Shown here: one piece after another, positions 22,900-35,331 of the stretch
Layout of the letters: each line of letters opens with the position of its first letter
Numbering within the stretch: the first letter of the stretch is position 1
Source of the DNA: Isoetes taiwanensis
Lineage: Eukaryota; Streptophyta; Lycopodiopsida; Isoetales; Isoetaceae
Length of the DNA stretch: 64,000 bases
Direction of reading: 5' to 3'
NCBI GenBank assembly: GCA_021234155.1
Contig: JAJEKV010000027.1
Coordinates: 4,772,623 to 4,836,622, forward strand
Notes under the pieces: generated by a model
The model's database searches: none
What the model saw: only the letters and a program-made list of their open reading frames with translations
What the model was told of the DNA's origin: nothing
Position numbers and translations under genes: made by a program

Positions 22900-25260
22900 A
22901 TCAAGTGTGGGTAGCGATGCAGATTCAAGCAGATATCTGGCTGTTCACTTGCGTATAAAACAGGTAATTATTTATTCCTTTGTTCAGGGTTGTGATAATA
23001 GATACTGTAGTGTTCTTGCCAGGGAAGCCTCTGTAGAAGCATCCTCTGATATGAAAGCATGGGCTTCGACTCTAGAACCTCATCGCCACTACACCAAAAT
23101 ATAACTGCGGTAAAGAGTACCAAAAAGAATAATAAAAGGCTTCTCTGTTGGCTTCTCTCTAGTACCCGCAGAACAGAATAACCACAGCTCTGGTTTTACT
23201 ATATTCTTAAAAGGACATGGATTCTTAAAACACATAAATTCTTTTGTCGTTTTCAAAAAATATATGCATACTACCCTTGATTCTGCCTGCTCCAGTTTCA
23301 AGCTTTTGGGGCATCGAGATTTCTATAAAATTGGAGCTTCAGTAGGCCGATGGTGGAACAGTCAGGTTATTTGGTTAAATCAGTTGGTATTGCCCCACAG
23401 AGATTTAACGTTCTCTGATATCGGAGCTACCGTCCTAGAGCAGTAAAAAAAAAACCAAGGTAATACTTCTTATGAAACAGAAAAAATATGTCTTGTGCCT
23501 CTGGACTATACAGGTACATATTGCAGCATTTTCAGGAGGTATCTTGGCTAAAAAAGCCTGTATTTGAGAAAGCAAGCAAGCAAGCAAGCTTAATATCTTG
23601 ATGCTATTATGCAGAGGTAAAGATTGGGCATGAGCAAGGACCTGGCAAATCTCTGGTTTTTTTAACAATAATATATGACAGGATGAGTAGTGAAAAGTTT
23701 AAGGCTTGCTTCAAAATTTAGAAAACCGTAGTGAAAAGTTTGAGTCTTGCTCTTCATCTTCCATGTTTCAAATCTACTTCACCGAATTGTGGCAACAAAT
23801 TTGTCAGCTCATTACAGACATGGTTATGGGAGGCGGTTCAACAATTTGCTATTCAAAATTATTCCTCTATTTCTATTGTAAGGTAAGGGCTGCTGGTATC
23901 TGGTAAGAGATCTCAATCTACGAAAATGGGAATCAATCTGCAAAAAAATGGCTTCTAACTTAACATGTCCCAGGTGTTATTCTCATTTTCCATACTCCGA
24001 ACTCTAAAATGCAGAAGCACCATTTCTGAGTTACAGAATCCTCAAATATCACCCGCACACAAATCTACTCAGCCTGCCATATTGAGCCCAGGCTCTTAGC
24101 TATCTACGAATGCACATCTATCTGCAACTACATAATTGGCACATGAAATCGTGCCATTCTCAGAAGTAAAGCAAAAAATAAGAAAATCATAACTAGAAAT
24201 ACTCGGAATGAGGCCCGACTCCATCTCATGTTATCACATTTCTCTAATAATTACCTCAGGACTTTTAAGGCAAATTCCTTGCGCACGAAAGCCACAAACG
24301 GATCAAATGGATTGCAAAATTGAACCAGCCGGACTCTCACGTCGCTGTTGCACCAGGCATCCAATATGGACGATCTCTTATCTAAGCGCAGCCAAAATTT
24401 AACAACCTAATAAACCTTCTGTCGGGGCATTTTTCGACATTCGTTCGATTAGCTTCCCCGACACGTCCATGTATCTATCTATCTATAAACTTCCCTGTTT
24501 TTTGTTTTGTATTTGGAATGCAATGGTGTGGAGTAAGATTTGGCTGGTGTAGAGTATGGGAAACCGTATATTTTAGGCGATTTGAGCAGCTTGTTGGCAT
24601 TTAGATGTCTAATTTGTAATTTCGAACTGGTTGCAAGCTTGTTGTTGCCATATGGTTGGCAAATTTTCATTGTGGATAGCGTTTCAGGCCAGTTTCTTTT
24701 CCAGCAGGTGCAGCGGAGCAGAGCGGGGGCAGCCATGGTTTCAAGGGCGCTGTTACAGGGGGATCTCTACTGTAGGTCGTGCCTGCAGCGCCCAGCGGAT
24801 CTGCCTCAACGCCCAGCGGACCTGTACGTGAAAAGGAATCTTGGGTCTGGAGCGGCAGCGTGGAAACCACTTGGGATTTGGGATTTGGAGCGGCAGCGAT
24901 AGCCGGCTTTGGGGTTTCTTATCCGGATTTGGGGTTTGTTGTCAGCATGGCGGCACAGGGGAGGGGCAACCACACAGACAGAATTTGCAATCTGTTTGAG
25001 CAAGAAATTTGCTTCAAGATTCAAAGCCATAGAGGCCGGAATTGGGGTTTGAGCAAAAAATATTGGCCAAATCTTCAGATTTAAAGCCGCACAGGCCGGA
25101 TTTTACAGTCCGTGGCCTTGAGCAAAAAATCTCACGAAATCTTCAGATGTCCAGGGGCCCAAGAGGGCGGATGGGTGTGCCATGGCAGGACGGCGATGCG
25201 TGTAGGATGGCAGGACAGCTTATACTATGCCGGGACATGCCATAGCTGTGGTTCCTTGAG
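22900..25260. other. non-coding spacer
   Basis: No gene that I can support. An (AAGC)5 microsatellite lies at 23570-23589 and a short (TATC)n at about 24473-24486. A GC-richer stretch near 24700-25200 has open frames (for example 24540-24902 plus) with duplicated short words such as GCGCCCAGCGGA, but no domain. Confidence 0.4.
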
Positions 25261-27485
<2,225 letters not shown>

Positions 27486-28118
27486 AACTCATGACACTAA
27501 AGTTCGAATGTCAACCAACTAATAAAATGTACCTGCCTACACCATAGTTTTCTAGTGTGCCTTTGTGCTAGATTTATTTTTTTCTCAAAATACGTGACAT
27601 AAAGTAGTTTTAATCCTCTACAACAAAATGACTCCCAATCTTAGCCTTCTTACAACTTCTTGAAGTTTATGCCCTGCATAAATTCTTGGCATGTCTGTTT
27701 CTCGATGATCAACCCACAATGAGTTAGCACATTATTTTCAATTATTACCATTGTGGAATGTTTGTCTATAGAGCCACAATCCATTGTAGCAATGATCGTA
27801 GCAACAAAATGGTACTTTCGACAAAGAAAAATAAAATACATTTCTTAGTGTTTTCACTCTCATTGTGTTTTTTTTTTTCTTTTTTTTTTTGAAGGTGACA
27901 TTGTATTTTTCTATTAATAATGATGTACAGTACAAAGAGTCCCCACAATGGACAGATAAAAGAATTATAGCCAATGTTATGGATCCCTATACATCAGTAC
28001 TACGTGTACTTTAGGAACTCTTCCACATTAGCAAGATGAGAGGGGGAAACCATATATTCTTAGTTATTCAGATTGTTTCCACAACTTGTCTCAACATTTG
28101 GGGCTAGGTCCTCAAAAC
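27486..28118. other. non-coding spacer
   Basis: AT-rich, with a T-rich run near 27868-27890. Open frames show nothing recognisable. Confidence 0.4.
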
Positions 28119-28480
28119 TTATCGAGTGGCATTTAAAGTAGCTATAGGACCCTTCATCTTGCCAATTCTGTCCAGTCCCTTATGGTGACTCACCCCCATC
28201 CTCTTATGATGGGACAAAGCCATCAAAGCTACTTCCATGTTAAAGTAATTCTTTATCTTGTCAATAGAGATGCTTTGACCCTCCAGAGCCACATCACAAC
28301 GATGGCTCCAAATAATCCAAAAGGTCACACTAACTAAAGAGACAGCAATGGAGCATGTGTCTGAGATCAGTATAACACTAGGCCACCCAAGTTGCTATAT
28401 GTCTAAACTAGGGACATGATATACCCAGTTCCAGAACTCAATAATCTTACGACAAAAAAGGATGTATGAAAGAGATTTAT
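28119..28480 (-). pseudogene. probable LINE tail fragment
   Basis: Continuing in the same minus-strand frame as the Harbinger fragment, the sequence changes character after about 28480. It reads SYILFCRKIIEFWNWVYHVP, a stop, then VTFWIIWSHRCDVALEG. The 'W-x-I-W-x-x-R-C' pattern recalls the region after the zinc-binding motif in plant LINEs. The join with the transposase piece looks like an insertion or rearrangement boundary. No intact domain. Confidence 0.35.
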
Positions 28481-29090
28481 TCGTAGCATTGTAACATGCA
28501 TCACCTAATATACAGTAGTTTCCCATTTTTCCAGATGTAAATTTGGTGCAAGCAGATGTTCTCTGAAATAGTGCCCAATCATGTGTGCTTCCTGCCTAAC
28601 CAACATCGTAATCCCATATCAGACATTGTAAAAGAATAGAATGAAAGCCCTTCATATGTAATAATCAGGAACATGTTCTATAGGAGCTATTATGGGAATG
28701 TGACTGCCATCCACTGCACCAATCACATTGGGAATGCCATGCTTGGCCTCAAACCCAACTGTATATTTCTTACAAGTACTCATGGAGGGCCAAATAAGAC
28801 CGCAATGTAGTCCTTCCCTCTTTATTTTAATTGCCTGACAAAATTCTATAATGCATCTATAAACTGTAGTGATACCAATTCCATATAATTCTGCTACCAC
28901 GGGAAGTGTTGAACCACTTGCAAGACGAGTCAATGCAATAGCTACTTTTTTTTGGAACTTCCAAAGCCAACCTTAGGTGCATGTCCTTCCTCACTAGCAC
29001 TGGATGTAAGACACCGCCCAACCATTCAAAAGTTGCCTATGACACCCTCATCTTTTGATGAAACATTATGTCTGTATGAGTGCAAGACAA
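28480..29090 (-). pseudogene. PIF/Harbinger transposase (HARBI1-like) remnant
   Basis: Minus strand, from about 29060 down: MRVS-stop-ATFEWLGGVL, VAIALTRLASGSTLPVV, ELYGIGITTVYRCIIEFCQA (helix-turn-helix-like), then KHGIPNVIGAVDGSHIPI with the first catalytic Asp. After a 1-nt frame change near 28660 come MKGFHSILLQC, DYDVG, a TAG where Trp is expected, AGSTHDWALFQRT and NYCILGDACYNAT. The GDA-Y box carries the second catalytic Asp. The third acidic residue is lost at the junction with the LINE-like piece. Stops and the frameshift make it a pseudogene. PIF/Harbinger elements cut and paste with 3-bp TTA/TAA target duplications. Confidence 0.85.
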
Positions 29091-29153
29091 GATGTTTTCA
29101 TAGTATCCTTCTATGTGCTTATACACCCAACAATTCCTTTGAACAGAGTTGCA

Positions 29154-29189
29154 TTTGAAACGGGAGTGTTGCACAACTCCCGTTTCAAA
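29154..29189. repeat. 14-bp-stem inverted repeat
   Basis: TTTGAAACGGGAGT and its exact reverse complement ACTCCCGTTTCAAA flank an 8-nt loop. It lies just upstream of the Harbinger remnant and could be part of its terminal region. A loosely similar sequence (GGGAATCTT..., CCCGTTTCAA, GCAACTCTGTT) recurs near 58568-58640. Confidence 0.7.
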
Positions 29190-30978
29190 GATTCCCTGTA
29201 AAAAACACAACATGATCCAGAAAGTGATCTTTTTGGGCAGAGGTTGAGATTCTTCAATAGTTCAATTTTTTTTACCCTAATTTTGGCACCTCATGCAGGG
29301 GAGAACTTGTTTTTGTAAAACAACATACTTGAAAAGGGCAAATTTTAGAAATGCAATGTAAATCTATCAAAGTATTACAAAAAAAACCATCAATTGTGGA
29401 ATGAAAAAAAATATATATTTCGGATATTTTGGTAACACATCAAATTTGAGTGGTGTTGTAATGCTAACAATAATTTATTAATCAGTTTTGAATTCAAAGG
29501 TCCAAGATATACTCGTCATCACCCTTCTTGCTTGTCTCAGGCTCTTCTTTTGATGTCGATTTGTTTGCTTGTCCGGTGAATCAACCCGTTCTTCTGCAGC
29601 TTTGTCTTCTGGATTAACAACTGGAGCAACTTCTTTTAGCTCTACAAAAACAACCTCTTCGTCAACAGAGCTCGTGAGAGGTGGCTGAATCTCTGATGAT
29701 GTCATCTTGGCATAATCAGATGAGGATTTGGCGCCTAGCTCTTGATTCTCATCAGGAAGGTTTGGTAAGACAACCAATCTCATCTTAATGAAGCTCACAG
29801 CCTCCTTGTCTATGTCCACGGCCACACAATTTCGGCCCTTCTTGAGTGCACATGCAATGGTGGTACCAGAGCCAGAGAACGCATCAAGCACCCAATCTCC
29901 TGGACGAGAAAACATGTCAATGAGATGGTTGATGAGTTTTTGGGGCTTCTGATAGTGGTTCACAATTCGCCTTTGTGCACTCGGGTCTTGCGACTTACAG
30001 AACAATGCGAGAAACTCTAAAACATTTGAGAAGTCGGTCGCGGTGTATGTTGAAATGCTCCATGGTCCTCTTGCCATCGAAGCTCCAGTAACCAACGTGC
30101 AGATATTCCACTTTGCTTAACAGCCTGGGGCCTCCACCATGATAATTTATATTCGTTTTGTACCTTCAAGAGAAAGGTCAATGGTCAGCAACAAAAGAAA
30201 ATAACAAGTAGTGTATTCCAGAATACGAAGCGTACCAGACTAAGTTCTCGTAACCAGCTTGGTCAGGAGATCCAAAGTGATTTTTAAAGCTGACTTCGAC
30301 AAGACCAGCTTGCATACTGGAGTGAAATACCACTAGCCGCCAGTGTCTAGCTGTAGTGATCTTCATTAAGCCTTTTATGAATTCATTGAAATCCGCATGC
30401 TTAAAAGGGATGTCATCGTATCGACTGTCTTTAATCTTGAAGCCGTAGGGAATGTCAGCAATGATTAGCATGAAATCTTGTGGCTTCATACTCGCTACAA
30501 GCTTGGTGCAGTCCCCATGTGCAATTGAGTAGAGATTGTTTTGGTCGAATAAAGTAAACGTTTCATAGTCCGTTTACTATGACCTCTACAACCGACGCTC
30601 TCCCAAAAGTTCTTTATTCCCGAGCAATCCTTACCAGGTGCATGAAACCTTCTGGTAGGTCCTTGTTTTTCTTCTTACTCTGCAAATCCACAAAATAATT
30701 AGAACATTTACAAATCTACGCTACCTAAACGCCCAAAGCAGGCTTACCCAGCCTTCAAACTTTGGAGCGTACTGAACAATTCTCTCGTCAGATGTAGCAA
30801 TAGGATAAAGCTCCTTGCACCGTTCCCATGTTTGCACATTCAATTGTTCCATCAAACATGTTTGACATGTAATGACGTTCTTCTGGCTGCAACATCCAAA
30901 CCAAGAATTACATCAGGGACACGTCTACAGAAGAACTTTAACGCAATCACAAAACAACACCACATCAAACAAGAAAAT

Positions 30979-31089
30979 CCAAAGTGTATTCCGGAATACA
31001 CTTTGGCTAACGTGTAAAGCCAAAGTGTATTCCGGAATACACTTTGGCTAACGTGTAAAGCCAAAGTGTATTCCGGAATACACTTTGGC
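30979..31089. repeat. three 41-bp tandem repeats of a perfect 28-30-bp palindrome
   Basis: Palindromes start at 30979, 31019 and 31060. Each consists of (G)CCAAAGTGTATTCC followed directly by its reverse complement, separated by TAACGTGTAAA. They lie in the intron between exons 4 and 5 of the ParB-methylase gene. Confidence 0.95.
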
Positions 31090-32928
31090 TTTGCTTCAGT
31101 TACTCAGCGTTGCAGACGGATTCGTAAGGCTAAAGTTTCCGGACTGTACAGAGCGTTGACACAAAAGACTAAACTTTCTAAAAGACTTACTTGTGCAACT
31201 CCTTCGACATTTCTTCTAAAGTAAATTCCTTGTCCACAACCTTTTGCAGTAACATTTCTAATAACGGAATGTCTGTAAATCCTTGAAGCTCTCTCCAGAC
31301 AGTGATAGTCATTTCTTTTTTTGGAACATCGGATCCTTTTTTCTTGTCTGTCACTTTGCCCTTACTTTTGAGGTCTTCGCGCTCGAACATATTAAAAATT
31401 TCGTTTTGTAAATCCCATATCTAAACATGGTAACAAGTGGCGTTAGTACAATGTATTCTGGAATAGAATGCTGGGACTAGCTACTTGAACTAAAATGCGG
31501 ACATACCCTTCCTTCTCTAAAAGCAAGCTGGAACCAGTTGTCATGGGCAATAAGAGAGGTCCTTTTGTTGTCCTCGTCGTACTTTAGACAACACTCTATG
31601 GCACACGCCTCTTTGAGCTCCAAGGACTATGCTGGCTTCTTTAGGTCTTCGCCATATTTTTCTTTAAATATAAGAAATTCTCTGTGCATAAACCTGATTT
31701 TATCCACGAAGCTCATCTTCAATTTGTACTCGTTGTCCGCATTGTGGGTGTTGGCAACGATCTTAGCTTCTTCGTCGGTAAGGCCACAATATACTGCACA
31801 AAGAACCGTCAGATACCTCGCGTTGAACTTCTCCTTGTACAGTTGCCTCCTTGCTTTAAAGCTGTGGTTCCCCCCTAACACATAATGCGTGTAGGTATTT
31901 TCCTTGTCATACTGGGCGGGGTCAATGCACTGTTGCCTGTCAACTAGCACAACTATAGGAGCTACATGAGCATACGGATTGCTCCTGATCCTGTCCTTCA
32001 AGTTCCTTAAATGATCTGCATAGATCTTCCGAACTTGAAGAGGTCTCTCACCGTTTTCGTTCTTTGGTGGCATTTCCCTATTTATTGCTACCATTTTTTC
32101 TGAAGTCTTGTCGACCTTCTTTTCTTTAATAGCCACACCAGGGGCTTTGTTTTTTCCTCTTGCCTTTTTTTGTTTTGGTTCTTCTTCTGGCTCTTCCGAT
32201 ACCACTAATGCCTGAGTTCTCTTCTTAGCTGGCTCTTTAGCAGCAACAGTGTTTCGTGGCACTGGCCTTCGTGGCTCTTGCTCCACAAAATCCTCTTTGC
32301 TCCCTTCATTACCAGATGGGCTGCTAACTGATTGTAAAGTCTTCACTAAACGAAGAACTTACAGTGTGTACAATGGACAACAGTGTTTGTTTGTTTATAT
32401 AGTGTGCCACATACTTGTAAAGTGGATTTGGGTTTACCCTAGTCAACCTCAACATAGCCTCATCAAGAACAAACATCCCCTGTGATGTACTAAATGACAG
32501 CCTACCGCGCTGTCCAGACTGCCCAGCAACACTGTCAACACTCTTTATATAGCCCATGCACTGGAATTCGACGTCGTCGTAACGTTTCTGTCCTGGACTC
32601 TTACAGGCGTGCAGGAATGTGAGTGTGGAGCACTTGCCTCCATGGCCTCTAGTAAAGAACCACTGAGTTTGGAAACATTCGTAGACAGTTGATTCAGATG
32701 GGCCACCCAGACTCTTCGGCGGCTGGTGCTTCTTTGTGACAAGCTTCACGATCTTCTTAGCAGGTTGCTTCTGGGCAGGGTTTTGGCTGTAGTAATGGTG
32801 TCATTAGCAAACAGAAACTAGAGCAGGATAATCAGCTAAAGTAACAAAAACGGAGAAAAAACAAGCATTTCGACACTTAAAACAAGGAAAAACATTGCAA
32901 TCCTTGACCTCTAAAGCCCTAAAAGTAA

Positions 32929-33288
32929 GCAAAAGTGTATTCCCGAATACACTTTTGCCGCACAAAGTAAAGCAAAATGTATTCCCGAATACACTTTTCC
33001 TTAGACTGTTTAGCCAAAATGTATTCTGGAATACACTTTGGCTTTCACTGTTAAGCCAAAGTGTATTCATACACTTTGGTTTTTACTGTTAAGCCAAAGT
33101 GTATTCCGGAATACACTTTGGTTTGACGGGATTGCCAAAGTGTATTCCCGAATACACTTCGGCTTTTGTTGGTAGGCAAAAGTGTATTCCGGAACACACT
33201 TTGGCTTACCAATGAAAGCCGAAGTGTATTCGGGAAACACTTTTGCCTACCAACGAAAGCCGAAGTGTATTCGGGAATACACTTTGGC
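32929..33288. repeat. array of about nine palindromic repeats
   Basis: Nine near-palindromes of the same type follow one another at roughly 35-45-bp spacing from 32929-32958 to 33259-33288. Arms vary (GCCAAAG, GCAAAAG, GCCGAAG) and so do centres (TTCCGGAA, TTCCCGAA, TTCGGGAA, TTCTGGAA). One copy near 33060 has lost its centre (GTGTATTCATACAC). The array fills intron 1 of the ParB-methylase gene, close to its promoter side. Confidence 0.95.
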
Positions 33289-33363
33289 TAGACAGAAGGA
33301 CAGTACGTCTAACTTGAATGATTAAAAGCACGTACAAATGACAAGTCGCACTAACCTGTCCAT

Positions 33364-33695
33364 GGTAAGCCTATGCAAATCGGAATACAGCTCGAGCGGA
33401 AATTTGCGGAGGCGCTGGGTCTGGCGACTGGAGCTGCGGAAGTCGAATAGAAAAATGAGGGCGCATTTTTTTCCTTTTAAAGATACGCTGACACGTTTGT
33501 CCAAGTTCTATGTGAAATCGAATACAATACATTGTGTGGGCCAATCACTGTGTATTCCGGAATACACTTGCAGTTTCTTTTTGTCTTCTCTTTTCCTTCC
33601 CTTCGCTGCACAACTCGATTTGTATTCCCGAATACAAAATGCACACCACTTCTGTGTTTTACTTACGTCTAACAAATGTTTTGCAGCTTCGTAAG
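33364..33695. promoter_or_regulatory. divergent intergenic region with palindromes
   Basis: This 332-bp gap separates the starts of the divergent ParB-methylase gene and the LPxPF/transposase-like gene. It holds one palindrome at about 33549-33566 (GTGTATTCC then GGAATACAC) and a weaker one at about 33620-33635 (TTGTATTCCCGAATACAA). By position it should contain both promoters. A TTTTGCAG acceptor-like site lies 10 bp before the plus-strand ATG, so that gene may have an upstream leader exon. Confidence 0.5.
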
Positions 33696-35111
33696 ATGGT
33701 TAACCGCGTGCTGAACAAGCTACCACCACCTTTTGTAGTATCTAGTTCGTCCAGTTCGGAGGGAGCCCTGGTCCAGGACGTTGTTTGTCATGATACCACC
33801 TCTTCTCCATCTCGTTCCTCAGCAACCTCCTCGTTGCTCGTCTTCGACACTCCGAGTCCAGAAACAAACAGGTTGCCACAACCCTTCCAGCCGTCGCCAA
33901 GTCCTGTACAAAACAGACTGCCCCCTCCATTCATTCCATCACCACCTGTACGTAACATGCTTCCACTACCCTTTGTTCCTTCCCCCGAAAGTGCACAGGC
34001 TCCACATGCAAAGGTTACTCGGAACAGGCTCCCTCCACCCTTTGTAGTATCTCCATCACCAAATAGAAGTGCAAGGTCTGCTGCACGGTTTGAAGAATAC
34101 GAGATTCACCACAACTTCTCTCAATATGACTTCAACACAAATGAGGATGATGTTGCAGCTTCAACACCTCGACACACAAATATTGTGACACATGGGTTTG
34201 CAGAGTTTCAAAGTGCAGTAAGAGATATGTTTGCAAGAACTCCTCAACAAGATGCTGCCACAACATCTGCTACCACAACAGGTTATGGCCCATCTCCTAC
34301 ATTTAACACCGTGCCTCTGCCTTTTCCGGGAACAGCTTCACGAGGCCTCTTTTCCTCTAGAAACACACCAATGAGGGTAGAGGAGGCCACTCCAAGAGTA
34401 GAACTCTCGTCCAAAGATGAAGGCAACAACGGCCAACAAGATTACATGTTCTCCAGCCAAACTACCCAGAAATTCAGGGTGGATTATGGATTGAGAGCAT
34501 GTTCATCTGTGAGAAGGAAAAACCTTATGGACGAGAACAAATTGAGGAGAATTCTAAGAACTACTAGATGCTGCTCATTGGGTTGCATCACCAAATTGAA
34601 CATGGCTAAACTTCGTGAAATTAGAAACAGGTACAGTTCGATGACATTATCAGATCAAAATGCCTACTTGGCATACAGTGTAAGGCCAGACCGCAAAACA
34701 TTCTTGCACTACATTAGAGGTGAACAAGTGTGCCAGAAATGTTTTATGGTTGTTCACCGTCTAGGGTCCACTAGAATCTCTCGAATACACCGAAGATTGG
34801 ATAAAGTCCCTGCAATTGATGATCACTGCGGGCTAGGAAGAGTTGTAACAATGCACGCCTTAGGTGCTGTAGCTTGGATGGAGAAATATTTTAGAGAGAC
34901 ATGTGAAAAGCTGCCAAACAGTAAAATGTATCATTTGACAGACAACATCACAAAAAAAGATGTCTTCAACCAGTACAAAGAAACATGCACTCAGTCTCAA
35001 CACATCTCTTACTCTCACTTCACTAGTCTGTGGAAAGTTCAGTTTGGTCTTGTGAAAATTCCCCGAAAATATAGATCGGGTCATGTACCTCGGGCCAAGA
35101 CGCAAAAATGA
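33696..35111 (+). CDS. LPxPF-repeat protein with transposase-like N-terminal domain
   Basis: The 471-residue frame starts at MVNRVLNKLPPPF. Its first ~120 residues carry five copies of N-x-LP-x-PF followed by a Ser/Pro stretch (NKLPPPFVVSS, NRLPQPFQPSP, NRLPPPFIPSP, NMLPLPFVPSP, NRLPPPFVVSP), plus a looser NTVPLPFPG further on. A Ser/Thr-rich, probably disordered region follows. The C-terminal ~170 residues are folded: CCSLGCITKLNMAKLREIR, then VCQKCFMVVHRLGSTRISRI, then HLTDNITKKDVFNQYKETC and SHFTSLWKVQFGLVKIPR. This order (paired Cys, an 'xCxxxFxxxHxLGxxRIxxI' helix pair, then a 'SxFxxxWKxxFxxVKIP' motif) is what I recall from the pre-catalytic region of a widespread eukaryotic DDE transposase group. 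The DDE domain itself is absent, so this is a truncated transposase, a separate DNA-binding subunit, or a gene with unmodelled 3' exons. It faces away from the ParB-methylase gene. Confidence 0.5.
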   Translation: MVNRVLNKLPPPFVVSSSSSSEGALVQDVVCHDTTSSPSRSSATSSLLVFDTPSPETNRLPQPFQPSPSPVQNRLPPPFIPSPPVRNMLPLPFVPSPESAQAPHAKVTRNRLPPPFVVSPSPNRSARSAARFEEYEIHHNFSQYDFNTNEDDVAASTPRHTNIVTHGFAEFQSAVRDMFARTPQQDAATTSATTTGYGPSPTFNTVPLPFPGTASRGLFSSRNTPMRVEEATPRVELSSKDEGNNGQQDYMFSSQTTQKFRVDYGLRACSSVRRKNLMDENKLRRILRTTRCCSLGCITKLNMAKLREIRNRYSSMTLSDQNAYLAYSVRPDRKTFLHYIRGEQVCQKCFMVVHRLGSTRISRIHRRLDKVPAIDDHCGLGRVVTMHALGAVAWMEKYFRETCEKLPNSKMYHLTDNITKKDVFNQYKETCTQSQHISYSHFTSLWKVQFGLVKIPRKYRSGHVPRAKTQK

Positions 35112-35331
35112 GCATGCAGGTAATATCACAGAAATTACCAAAGGTATGTTGATTGCTACTCCAACTGAGGACGATGATAAAGGGCGACCTTTCTGGATAG
35201 CAAGCCACCCATTTCTCCCTATCTTTCCCTAAACCTCTCTCCTTTGATACCCAGCTTAACCTGATCAGTTTTCCTGACCGTAAGACGCCAAATGCACAGC
35301 TAGGAAGTTTAGTCCCAGATGCACACCCACC
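35112..35331. other. short spacer, base composition shift
   Basis: Composition rises from AT-rich to GC-rich towards 35330. No gene seen. It could hold an intron of the upstream gene or the boundary between two elements. Confidence 0.4.

Larger units (their letters stand above)
29478..33363 (-). pseudogene. ParB-like domain / DNA N6-N4 methyltransferase fusion
   Basis: Minus-strand model: 33363-33356, 32786-32415, 32320-31507, 31420-31191, 30886-30748, 30679-30635, about 30570-30236, 30163-29478. All are GT-AG and in matching phase, except the exon 7 start, where the obvious acceptor would open on TAA. Domains in order: an unknown N-terminal domain, an acidic/lysine-rich linker (KKRTQ...KKARGKNK), a ParB-like domain (YVLGGNHSFKARRQLYKE, about 31884-31830), a middle region with CxxC (ITCQTCLME), then a methyltransferase. 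The latter has motif IV ADIPYGF (about 30456) before motif I DAFSGSGTT (about 29885-29860). That IV-then-I order is class beta of PF01555 enzymes, which methylate adenine N6 or cytosine N4; a D-x-P-Y box hints at adenine. Lesions: in-frame TAG at 31627-31629, and an apparent frameshift near 30060 between VGYWSFDGKR and DFSNVLEF. Either could be a sequencing error. ParB-methylase fusions are otherwise known from phages and mobile bacterial elements, so capture is likely, but introns show long residence in a eukaryote. Confidence 0.75.

Noticed and set aside
24540-24902. 120-residue plus-strand open frame
   Set aside because: No motif, no splice logic, and it includes duplicated low-complexity words; left as spacer.
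30979-33288. CRISPR-like array
   Set aside because: The repeats are perfect palindromes with short, partly conserved linkers in introns of a eukaryotic gene. There are no unique equal-length spacers and no cas genes.
29478-33363. bacterial contamination as the source of the ParB-methylase
   Set aside because: The coding parts are separated by GT-AG introns with matching phases, and the flanks are plant transposons.
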